Shown here piece after piece: positions 1 through 7,272 of a DNA stretch of 64,000 nucleotides. This DNA comes from Maribacter forsetii DSM 18668 (lineage in GTDB: Bacteria > Bacteroidota > Bacteroidia > Flavobacteriales > Flavobacteriaceae), in assembly GCF_000744105.1 (NCBI RefSeq), contig NZ_JQLH01000001.1:3857001-3921000 (forward strand), in the 5' to 3' direction. Numbering within the stretch: position 1 is the stretch's first letter; each line of letters opens with the position of its first letter. Made by a program: the position numbers and the translations under genes. The notes below the pieces were generated by a model. That model was not told the DNA's origin, did not search any database, and worked only from the letters and a program-made list of their open reading frames with translations.

Positions 1-33
1 CCGGAAGATTACAGTGATTATTTGAAATAAATA

Positions 34-228
34 TCAAGAGCTTTTTGGAAAGAGAATTCCCCGTGAAATGATCAGGCGACGATAATACTCACCTAATTCC
101 TCATCATCGGTCATAGGTTTGGGCATGGCGGCCTTGACCCCTTTATTCCGGGCCACGGCCGCCTCTAGCAGCTCAACAGGAAGGCTGTCCAAAAATCCTT
201 CAACTATAATGTCGCTCTCTAGACCCAT
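34..228 (-). CDS. Small protein downstream of the relaxase, function unknown
   Basis: A 64-residue acidic to mixed-charge protein that I do not recognise. It begins three bases after the relaxase stop and runs the same way, so it is probably the third gene of the mobilisation operon. The base composition is richer in G+C than most of the window, as in its two mob neighbours, which fits joint transfer. There is no signal peptide, membrane segment or Cys motif. It could be a mobilisation accessory or the start of cargo that continues beyond the window edge. Confidence 0.55.
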   Translation of the reverse strand: MGLESDIIVEGFLDSLPVELLEAAVARNKGVKAAMPKPMTDDEELGEYYRRLIISRGILFPKSS

Positions 229-231
229 GTT

Positions 232-1362
232 TTATAATCCTCTTCCTTTCTTTTTTCTTTTTTTGCGGTCAATATCAGCTAATAGTTCATTTTCAAAAGA
301 TGTCTCTTGACTTGTATATGACCTTAATACTTTGTTCGCATCCTTCCAAATACCGGTTTGCGAATCGATCTTTAATTTAACCGAATATTTCTCTGATCGG
401 CTCTCACCAAGTTTTAGCTTTTTACCTTCGACTTTTTGAGATGCTCGTTCAACTCTCTTACCTCCATCCAAATAACTTTTGCTCTTTCCATCGACCTCCC
501 TTGCTCTAAGTGAATTGATTTTAGATTTTTTCTTAAAATCGTTAATGTCTTCTTTATTTCCTCGTTCTGCTGAATTAGTTTTGAAAATAATTGTACGGTC
601 TCTGCTTTGTTCATAATCTATTTGTTTTAAAATGTTATTCCATGAAAATTTTCTACCAAGGGTACTACCCTTGTATATAATGTCTTTGTACTTAAAAGAA
701 ATACCCATTACCCTATCGGTACTTTTGCTGATTTTGAATTGGGGCGTTACTCCTACTCTTTTTAGTTTATCAATAAACTCCTTTACATTGTTAGCCGATT
801 TCAAGGCTACCTTCACCCTTTCCTGAAGCAAATTTTTAACAGGAATATCGCCGGTGCGCAAAGCCTTTGCAATTTCATTCTGGGTGAGTGCCGCCTTTTC
901 CCTAAACAAATTATCGGACAGAACGGTCAATCTATATTTCCGTTCCAATTCCCTAACCAATTTTTGGCTTCTTTTATAGTCTCCACTATCTGAAACCACA
1001 TCACCAGAAAACATCACCCTATTTGCTATGATATGCAAATGTTGATGTTCTTGGTCGGTGTGCATGTATATCAAATATTGATTGTCCTCAAAACCCATCC
1101 CATTTAAATAATCATCTGCCAAGGATGAAAAATCCTTATCACTCAACTGATCTCCCGGAGGAAGATTTAAGGATACATGATAGACGGCCTTACCAAGATT
1201 GGGCCTTAACTGTCGTACCACATTAAACTCCTTGGTCATATCCACAGGTTTGCCCATTTCAATATTGGAATCCAATACATATGCCTTGCCTGTTTTCACC
1301 TTTTTATCATGGTAAACGATCAAGCCATAAAAGTCTTTTCCTTTGATCTGTTTGGCTATCAT
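232..1362 (-). CDS. MOBP-type relaxase / mobilisation nuclease
   Basis: This 376-residue protein looks like a relaxase of the relaxase/mobilisation nuclease family, which nicks oriT and pilots single-stranded DNA during conjugative mobilisation. Visible support: an N-terminal Tyr-containing segment (Tyr12/Tyr17) and the metal-binding triple-His motif HQHLH at residues 106-110 followed by a hydrophobic strand. The C-terminal half (about 240-376) is Lys/Arg/Ser-rich, as in many DNA-handling relaxase tails. It overlaps the MobC-like gene by 4 bp (ATGA type), so the two are translationally coupled. No coupling protein or type IV secretion genes are present, so it would be mobilisable rather than self-transmissible. 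Family assignment is confident; activity is inferred. Confidence 0.88.
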   Translation of the reverse strand: MIAKQIKGKDFYGLIVYHDKKVKTGKAYVLDSNIEMGKPVDMTKEFNVVRQLRPNLGKAVYHVSLNLPPGDQLSDKDFSSLADDYLNGMGFEDNQYLIYMHTDQEHQHLHIIANRVMFSGDVVSDSGDYKRSQKLVRELERKYRLTVLSDNLFREKAALTQNEIAKALRTGDIPVKNLLQERVKVALKSANNVKEFIDKLKRVGVTPQFKISKSTDRVMGISFKYKDIIYKGSTLGRKFSWNNILKQIDYEQSRDRTIIFKTNSAERGNKEDINDFKKKSKINSLRAREVDGKSKSYLDGGKRVERASQKVEGKKLKLGESRSEKYSVKLKIDSQTGIWKDANKVLRSYTSQETSFENELLADIDRKKRKKKGRGL

Positions 1363-1700
1363 GACCTTAAGGTTACTTGTTTGATTTCCGCTAAAGTGGA
1401 CTTCAATAAATTCAATTGTGAGTTAAGTTCATGGGGATTGAAACCACCCAAATGAGCCTTCTTGGTAAGCTGGTTTAAATTGTTGCCGATGCGACAAAGT
1501 TCAATAAACAGCTTTCTATTTTCCGAAGAAATTTTGGTCCTGGGCAAAGGTTTGCCTACTGATCGTTTACGAATAAAATCGGGAATACCTATACCTACGG
1601 TACTCGCATTTTCACAGACGGTCAAATAATCCTGGACAGTCATTCGTAGATTGATCTTGATCGCTTTTAAGTCATTAATATCTTTTTCTGGGCGTGCCAT
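1359..1700 (-). CDS. MobC-like relaxosome protein
   Basis: A 113-residue protein that fits the MobC (plasmid mobilisation relaxosome) family, small DNA-binding accessories that help the relaxase open oriT. It has an N-terminal basic segment, a central helix pair and the family-typical stretch around residues 68-82 (ELCRIGNNLNQLTKKAH). It overlaps the relaxase start by 4 bp. The gene order MobC then relaxase is the usual one in Bacteroidota mobilisable elements. Higher G+C than surrounding DNA suggests an acquired module. Confidence 0.8.
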   Translation of the reverse strand: MARPEKDINDLKAIKINLRMTVQDYLTVCENASTVGIGIPDFIRKRSVGKPLPRTKISSENRKLFIELCRIGNNLNQLTKKAHLGGFNPHELNSQLNLLKSTLAEIKQVTLRS

Positions 1701-1868
1701 ACTCTAGGGGTTTGGGGAGGATACCCAACAAGCCTGCGAACACAGTGAGCAGTTTTTGCTTCCAAAAACATGGCTTGCTACGTGACCTCTGTTTTACTTG
1801 AAACAAACTTATGACTTACTAAAAATGGAAATGATGTTTACCGTACACAGAAATGTGTACGGTAAATT
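1701..1868. other. Intergenic region upstream of mobC, possible oriT
   Basis: This 168-bp non-coding stretch lies directly upstream of the MobC/relaxase operon, where oriT usually sits in MobC-relaxase modules. The part next to mobC (about 1701-1790) is comparatively G+C-rich, and the distal part holds a 13-bp inverted repeat listed separately. I cannot identify a nic site, so oriT is only a positional inference. Confidence 0.3.
1837..1866. repeat. Perfect 13-bp inverted repeat with GAAA loop
   Basis: Arms TTTACCGTACACA (1837-1849) and TGTGTACGGTAAA (1854-1866) are exact reverse complements around a 4-nt GAAA spacer. The repeat starts 2 bp beyond the stop codon of the minus-strand gene at 1869 and lies 137 bp upstream of the mobC start. 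It could be a transcription terminator for the upstream gene pair, a relaxosome binding site within oriT, or both. Confidence 0.7.
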
Positions 1869-2345
1869 TTATGAGCAAAGAACGACATCCTCATATATAA
1901 CTTGAAGGGAAGGAATGGCACTGGTAATTTCAAAAACATCTCTGGGATCGTCCAAAAGAAATTTTACAGAATCTCGGTAATGCCTCTTTGAAAAACCGTT
2001 ATCTTCAAAATATAGACACGGATCTTTAGGGTGGTAGCGCTCTACATCTATCATAGTTTTCTTTTCACGATGAGAAAATTTAAACCGCTGAGATGCCCTT
2101 GCATAAATTCTTTGACTCTCTATATCATCAGGATATTTATCACAATCAAAATAAAGTTCGTGTATGATGACCATGAAAGCACGCTTTTGAGATAAAGGTA
2201 TTTTTTCGTTGCTATGTCCTACAAGAAATCGACTAATTTTTTCAGCCTTTTGTATATCCTCTTTTGAAAAATATTCCCCTCCTAAATCAAAAGTATCCAC
2301 TTGCATTTTTTGCATTTCTTTTAATCTCTCAATTATATTATTCAT
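1869..2345 (-). CDS. Hypothetical protein, second gene of an unknown pair
   Basis: A soluble 158-residue protein rich in charged and aromatic residues, without a signal peptide or membrane segment. I do not recognise a family. It overlaps the preceding gene by 4 bp (2342-2345), so the two form one translationally coupled unit. It is followed at once by a perfect inverted repeat and then the mob operon, so it may be cargo of the mobilisable element. A toxin-antitoxin or phage-defence pair is possible from the arrangement alone, but no motif supports a specific role. Confidence 0.6.
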   Translation of the reverse strand: MNNIIERLKEMQKMQVDTFDLGGEYFSKEDIQKAEKISRFLVGHSNEKIPLSQKRAFMVIIHELYFDCDKYPDDIESQRIYARASQRFKFSHREKKTMIDVERYHPKDPCLYFEDNGFSKRHYRDSVKFLLDDPRDVFEITSAIPSLQVIYEDVVLCS

Positions 2346-3124
2346 AGTCTAGCCCCCCTTCTTTTTCCATTATCTTTAATGAATAATTTCTTATTTTTCA
2401 AATATTGCATCTCACTATTTATAATTTTAATTCTTTTGGAATACGCTATTAAATTTGATTGAAAAAAACTTCCCATCGATAAAAAATCAGCCATTGTCAT
2501 CCTTTCTGGATCAACCTTATTTTTTACTATCATAGACAACAAAACTTTTTCAGTTTCAGACAATTTGAGGCTTAGATTAAAATGGTCCATTATTTTAAAT
2601 AATTGATCTTGAAAATTTAATTCAGAACTTTTAAACCCCTCATCAACAAAATCCAAAACACTTTTATCAATTTCATTCCTTCCTAATTCTTGTAGAATAA
2701 ACTGACCGAATTCACATTTTCGATAAGAAAATGTTACATCCAAGAGTTGTTCATCAACAAAATCCGAAAGTTCATGATTTGAAAAGGGCTTTATAATATT
2801 ATATTTTAGTTTAGCTAAAGACGCTAAATCTTCGGTTTTATCTGCATCAAGATTATTTAATAAATGATGGGAAAACACTTTTACATATTTCAACAATTCT
2901 AATTTGTTAAACATTATATCCGAGTATAACTGCAAATTATTAACCCCAGGTTTTTTAGCATCCAACAATCCGTATGTATAAAGTTCAGCTATCCACGCCT
3001 TAAACTCTTTTGGTTGTAACTTAATTTTACTTTTACCAATTAAGTCTTTCCGTTCCTTAGTTAGTAAGTCGATGAAAGGAGTGGAATCAATAGGGACACT
3101 ATAATTTAATCTCTCAAAATTCAT
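2342..3124 (-). CDS. Hypothetical protein, first gene of an unknown pair
   Basis: A 260-residue, Lys/Leu-rich, probably all-helical soluble protein with a strongly basic C-terminus (Lys-Arg-Arg near residues 254-256). No catalytic motif is visible. It is coupled by a 4-bp overlap to the 158-residue gene downstream. Its DNA is noticeably more A+T-rich than the mob genes, suggesting a different origin or recent assembly of the two parts. The basic tail hints at nucleic-acid contact, but that is speculation. Confidence 0.6.
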   Translation of the reverse strand: MNFERLNYSVPIDSTPFIDLLTKERKDLIGKSKIKLQPKEFKAWIAELYTYGLLDAKKPGVNNLQLYSDIMFNKLELLKYVKVFSHHLLNNLDADKTEDLASLAKLKYNIIKPFSNHELSDFVDEQLLDVTFSYRKCEFGQFILQELGRNEIDKSVLDFVDEGFKSSELNFQDQLFKIMDHFNLSLKLSETEKVLLSMIVKNKVDPERMTMADFLSMGSFFQSNLIAYSKRIKIINSEMQYLKNKKLFIKDNGKRRGARL

Positions 3125-3273
3125 TTCTAATTAATCTGTAGTAAACTTAAAATTATTTTTCTAAAAATAAAATATAATTTACTGATAATCAGAATACAAC
3201 AAAAACCATTATGACATAACGAAATACACGTTTAAGTTATATTTTATAAAATATAAGAGATAGCAATAACTTA

Positions 3274-3303
3274 AAAAAAAGGTAAAATTATTTACCTTTT
3301 TTT
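3274..3303. terminator. Bidirectional A/T-flanked terminator hairpin
   Basis: Arms AAAAAAAGGTAAA (3274-3286) and TTTACCTTTTTTT (3291-3303) pair over 13 bp around ATTA. Either strand yields a stem followed by a U-run. It lies 20 bp past the stop of the minus-strand sulfatase at 3323, so it most likely ends that transcript. Confidence 0.75.
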
Positions 3304-3322
3304 AAATCGCAGAGAATTTTAT

Positions 3323-5014
3323 TTAATCAAATTTCTTAGAGTTTTCCCATTTCTCAACTATAGGATCAAGTATATTATTCTCTACACCAAACACCTTACC
3401 TTCTTTTGCCAATGGCATGAATTCATCTATATATTTTTGACTTATAGAATCATTATCTCCATATAGCTCTCTTAATCCGTTTAATTTTTTATGCAATTCT
3501 TTTTTAATATCAGCATATGTAGGATCATCATAATAATTATGTTGCTCTAATGGGTCTTTTTTTCTGTCAATCAGCTCCCAATAATCTAAATCAAAGTAAT
3601 GATGTATTAGTTTGTAATCTTTGGTAATTGCAGCATAATGTCTATTTACATTGTGCTCTGAAGGATGTTCATAATAATGATAATACACAGCTTCGCGATT
3701 CCAGCCTTCAAGTTCGTTAGTAAAAACAGGTATTAAGCTTTCACCTTGCATATCATTTGGTTGTTCTACATCTGCAACATCTAGAAAAGTTTGGGCAAAG
3801 TCTAAATTTTGAACAAGTTCATTTGAGACACTGCCTGCCTTAATTCTATCTGGCCAAGATACTAATAGCGGTGTTTTTAAACTTTCATCATAAACAAAAC
3901 GCTTATCAAACCAACCATGCTCTCCCAAATAAAAACCTTGGTCAGAAGTATAAACAATAATGGTATTATCCATTAAATTATTTGCCTCTAAATAATCTAG
4001 AACCCTTCCTACATTTTCATCTACAGATTTTATGGTACCTAAATAATCCTGCATATATCTTTGGTAGCGCCATTTTGCCAAATCTTTATCCGTCATGTTT
4101 GGATAATTCTTTTTAAAATCTTCCGCTACTCTTCTGTAAGCCTTATCGAAATTTGCTCTTTGTGCCTCATTTAACCTTCCTACACCCATCTCAAATCTTA
4201 ATTTATCATATCCTATCTGCTCTTCTAAACCAAGTTCATCCATAACATCTGGATATAGCTTACTATCAGCAGCCCAACCCATATCGCCGTCTATATTCAT
4301 TTTTGCAACTTTAGCAGCTAGCATCCCTTCATGTTTGTCAAATAAAGTTTGAGGCTCTCTAAATTCTCTTCGAGTAAACTCATCCATATGTCTTTCTGCC
4401 ATTAGCCATGAACGATGAGGAGCTTTGTGAAGATACATTAGCATAAAAGGATCTTCCTTTTTTCTCTCGGTTTCTAACCAATTAATAGTCATGTCCGTTA
4501 TAATATCAGTAACATAACCAGATACAGTTATCTCACCTTCATTTTTAGTTATAAAATCTGGATTATAATAAGAACCTTGACCTGGCAATATTTTAAATTG
4601 ATCAAAACCTTTTGGATTATTGCCAAAATGTAGTTTGCCAAACATAGCTGTCTGATAGCCGGCCTTCTGTAACAATTGTGGAAAAGTTACATTAGTGGTA
4701 TCAAAAGGTGAAACATTATCTACTTTTCCATTTATATGAGAATGTTTACCTGTTAAAATGGTAGCCCTTGATGGTGCACAAATTGAATTTGTAACACTTG
4801 CATTGGTAAATAACATACCCATGTTTGCAATTCTATCAATATTAGGTGTATTTATTAAGCTGGTATCATAAGCAGAAATAGCTTGATAAGCGTGATCATC
4901 AGACATAATAAAAACTATGTTAGGTCTATTCTTAGTTTCAGAATTGTTTTTTTTACAACTACTGAGAACAAACGTAAAAATTAATGAGGCTAATAGAATT
5001 TGATGCTTTTTCAT
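3323..5014 (-). CDS. Sulfatase lipoprotein (Cys-type, S1 family)
   Basis: A 563-residue type I sulfatase that would hydrolyse sulfate esters, probably on a carbohydrate, at the cell envelope. Residues 1-20 form a lipoprotein signal peptide with a lipobox ending at Cys20, followed by Lys-Lys. The metal-binding strand PNIVFIMSDD covers residues 31-40. The active-site motif C-A-P-S-R is at 79-83, with Cys79 the residue converted to formylglycine, followed by the expected T-G-K-H segment. Length is normal for the family. It is divergent from the FecI-FecR-SusC-SusD-sulfatase operon and probably serves the same sulfated glycan. No maturation enzyme (anSME/FGE) is in the window. The substrate cannot be read from the sequence. 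Confidence 0.93.
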   Translation of the reverse strand: MKKHQILLASLIFTFVLSSCKKNNSETKNRPNIVFIMSDDHAYQAISAYDTSLINTPNIDRIANMGMLFTNASVTNSICAPSRATILTGKHSHINGKVDNVSPFDTTNVTFPQLLQKAGYQTAMFGKLHFGNNPKGFDQFKILPGQGSYYNPDFITKNEGEITVSGYVTDIITDMTINWLETERKKEDPFMLMYLHKAPHRSWLMAERHMDEFTRREFREPQTLFDKHEGMLAAKVAKMNIDGDMGWAADSKLYPDVMDELGLEEQIGYDKLRFEMGVGRLNEAQRANFDKAYRRVAEDFKKNYPNMTDKDLAKWRYQRYMQDYLGTIKSVDENVGRVLDYLEANNLMDNTIIVYTSDQGFYLGEHGWFDKRFVYDESLKTPLLVSWPDRIKAGSVSNELVQNLDFAQTFLDVADVEQPNDMQGESLIPVFTNELEGWNREAVYYHYYEHPSEHNVNRHYAAITKDYKLIHHYFDLDYWELIDRKKDPLEQHNYYDDPTYADIKKELHKKLNGLRELYGDNDSISQKYIDEFMPLAKEGKVFGVENNILDPIVEKWENSKKFD

Positions 5015-5438
5015 GCTGAACTAATATTGATTTGTAAAATAATTATTAAGAGCCATTTTGAATACAGCTCTTAAATTAGAGTCATAATCAATAACCTTAT
5101 AGACAAAAAAAGAGTTCTTTTTAATTTAAGAGAAAAGTTATTACCAGATAAAACTGTAAAGTCCTTATAAAAACTATAGTCTTAAGTAGCAATATTCCAT
5201 TACAAATGAGTGAGTTACAATGAAACAAGCAACAAATTGTTTAGCGTAATATCAATTAACCGCATATATTTTAAGAATATATTAATATTTTAATACATTT
5301 GTTACTTAATTACTAATTAACTGTTAGTAAATTAAGAATGACGAAATATAAATTTAAAAAAGCAATACAATCTCAAATTCAATTACTTAAAATTTTATTT
5401 CAAAATTATCCAAACCAAACCTAAAAAAATAATTGACC
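5015..5438. other. Divergent A/T-rich promoter region between sulfatase and fecI
   Basis: 424 bp without a gene between the divergent sulfatase and the sigma factor. It is very A+T-rich with several short A/T palindromes. The best promoter-like element toward the sigma gene is the TAnnTTTG box at 5294-5301, listed separately. Nothing else is recognisable. Confidence 0.5.
5294..5301 (+). promoter_or_regulatory. Candidate Bacteroidota -7 box
   Basis: TACATTTG matches the Bacteroidota housekeeping -7 consensus TAnnTTTG. No convincing TTTG-type -33 element lies at the right distance, so confidence is low. If used, the leader of the sigma-factor gene would be about 130 nt. Confidence 0.25.
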
Positions 5439-6014
5439 ATGTCTGGAATTGAAGATAAAAAGTACTGGACAGAACTACAAAAAGGTAATGTAGAGTCTTT
5501 AGGAAAACTCTATGATTTGTATGTAGATGAGTTATTCATTTTTGGAATGAGTATAACCAAGGACAAAACAACTGTTTTGGATAATATACATGATTTGTTC
5601 TTAAATTTATTTAAATACCATAGTACACTTGGAGAGGTTATAAATATTAAGTCATACTTATTTACATCATTAAAAAGAGCACTGCATAAAAAAAGTAAAC
5701 TTAAAGTAATAACCGTTGACGATACTGAAATCTTAAACAACATTTCAATTAATGATTTGAGTACACCTTCTTACGAATCCAACATTATCAATCATGAACA
5801 TTCTTGCTTAATTAAACAAAAAGTAAATCGTGCTATGAATTTACTTAGTCAAAATCAACAAGAAGTTCTTAACATGCGTTATAATGAAGAGCGATCGTAC
5901 GAGGAAATTGCCGATGCTATGAGCGTTTCTATCTCTTCTGCCAGAACTATAATTTACCGTGCCTTAAAAGTTCTTCGAGGTGGTATTTTGATTGTTCTAT
6001 TTTATTTTTCTTAA
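5439..6014 (+). CDS. FecI-type ECF RNA polymerase sigma factor
   Basis: This 191-residue ECF sigma factor would direct RNA polymerase to the SusC/SusD operon when released by the FecR-like protein encoded next. Region 2 covers roughly residues 15-75, and the region 4 helix-turn-helix roughly 130-180 (RYNEERSYEEIADAMSVS core). I chose ATG 5439 over a TTG six bases upstream. The next gene begins 100 bp downstream. ECF sigma, FecR and an STN-bearing SusC together are the classic trans-envelope signalling cascade for glycan sensing in Bacteroidota. Family assignment is certain; the regulon is inferred from synteny. Confidence 0.93.
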   Translation: MSGIEDKKYWTELQKGNVESLGKLYDLYVDELFIFGMSITKDKTTVLDNIHDLFLNLFKYHSTLGEVINIKSYLFTSLKRALHKKSKLKVITVDDTEILNNISINDLSTPSYESNIINHEHSCLIKQKVNRAMNLLSQNQQEVLNMRYNEERSYEEIADAMSVSISSARTIIYRALKVLRGGILIVLFYFS

Positions 6015-6114
6015 AAAAAACTTTTTTCTCGTCTATATTTTGAAAATTAACTCTCTTGTTATTAAGGAGGATTAATTAAGCACACGAAATTATATTCTCT
6101 ATTAAGTAATTATT

Positions 6115-7149
6115 ATGAAAAAGAAACATCTTGATGATGACCTTACCAACCTTGATAAACAAAATTTAAGGTCGCGAATTATAGATTCAGCAAATCGGGT
6201 TAAGACAAAAAAAAGGAAAAATAGAATTCTAATGGTCGCTGCCTCTGTAGTCATTCTAGTTGGTATTAGCTTATTCTATCAACCTAAATCAGAGCAAGCA
6301 ATAGAAAGTTTTGTTGAGACTTCTACGGATATAGATGTTAATAAAGTTGATGGTGTCACTCTAATTTTAGGAAGTGGAGACAACTTAAATTTAGATGGTG
6401 AAAATACAACGATAAAGTACTCAAAATCTGGAGAAGAAGTGGTGTTGGGTTCAGGAAAAACCATTAATCAAAAATCAACAAGAAATGAGAAAGCACTATA
6501 CAATACTATATTAGTTCCTTTTGGAAAAAGAACTGACCTCAAATTATCCGATGGCTCTATGGTTTGGCTTAACTCAGGTTCCAAATTAGTTTACCCTGCC
6601 GTATTTAATGGAAATTCAAGAGAAGTTTATTTAGAAGGTGAAGCAATTTTTGAGGTATCTCACAACCCACAAAAACCTTTTAAAGTTCTTTCGGCTAATC
6701 AAGAGGTTGAAGTACTAGGTACAGTATTTAATGTAAGTAGTTATAAAGACGATGATTTAAGTTTCACGGTGCTAAAATCTGGTAGCGTTAAAATAAATTA
6801 TTCAGATGAAGCTGTAGACGATATTAAAATAAAGCCTGGAACTTTTGCAAGTTATAATGCGGTTTCTAAAGAAGCTAAAACTAAAGAGGTGAACATTAAC
6901 GATTATTTTTCGTGGCGAGATGGATTTCTCAATTTCAAAAAAGATAACCTAAAACATATAATGACAAAATTATCACGCTATTATAATGTTCAAATTGTTA
7001 TAGAAAGTGAAGACTTAGCAGCAGAAACATTCTCTGGAAATTTGGATTTAAAGGAAAACGTTACCAAAGTAATTCAATTGATTGGAGAAACATCAAATTT
7101 CGAGTTTAGCTCTGATAATGAAAAAATTACAATAATTAACTCAAACTAA
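6115..7149 (+). CDS. FecR-family anti-sigma factor
   Basis: A 344-residue inner-membrane anti-sigma factor. The cytoplasmic basic segment is residues 1-39, one transmembrane helix spans about 40-58, and the periplasmic FecR domain occupies about 120-235, including the recognisable stretch LKLSDGSMVWLNSGSKLVYP near residue 143. The C-terminal DUF4974-type STN-interacting domain is about 265-340. It would hold the upstream sigma factor and release it when the N-terminal domain of the SusC transducer signals ligand uptake. It sits between the sigma factor and SusC genes, as in canonical loci. Confidence 0.93.
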   Translation: MKKKHLDDDLTNLDKQNLRSRIIDSANRVKTKKRKNRILMVAASVVILVGISLFYQPKSEQAIESFVETSTDIDVNKVDGVTLILGSGDNLNLDGENTTIKYSKSGEEVVLGSGKTINQKSTRNEKALYNTILVPFGKRTDLKLSDGSMVWLNSGSKLVYPAVFNGNSREVYLEGEAIFEVSHNPQKPFKVLSANQEVEVLGTVFNVSSYKDDDLSFTVLKSGSVKINYSDEAVDDIKIKPGTFASYNAVSKEAKTKEVNINDYFSWRDGFLNFKKDNLKHIMTKLSRYYNVQIVIESEDLAAETFSGNLDLKENVTKVIQLIGETSNFEFSSDNEKITIINSN

Positions 7150-7188
7150 CTAAAATCAAAAAGCCTATGACATAATAACAACAAAAAA

Positions 7189-7216
7189 GCCGAAAGATGC
7201 GCCAACATCTCCCGGC
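7189..7216 (+). promoter_or_regulatory. Hairpin in the FecR-SusC spacer
   Basis: GCCG (7189-7192) pairs with CGGC (7213-7216), and AGATG (7195-7199) with CATCT (7206-7210), across a 2x2 internal loop (AA/CC) and a CGCCAA apical loop. It lies 57 bp before the SusC start in an otherwise A/T-rich spacer. There is no U-run, so it is more likely a 5'-UTR structure or mRNA processing/stability element than a terminator. Confidence 0.5.
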
Positions 7217-7272
7217 ATATATTATTAACATCACTATTAAAAGCAATATTAACTAATCTGAATTACAATATT

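Noticed and set aside
6064..6070. AAGGAGG, a perfect Shine-Dalgarno-like sequence before the FecR gene
   Set aside because: It is 44 bp upstream of the ATG, too far to act as a ribosome binding site, and no start codon follows at a suitable distance.
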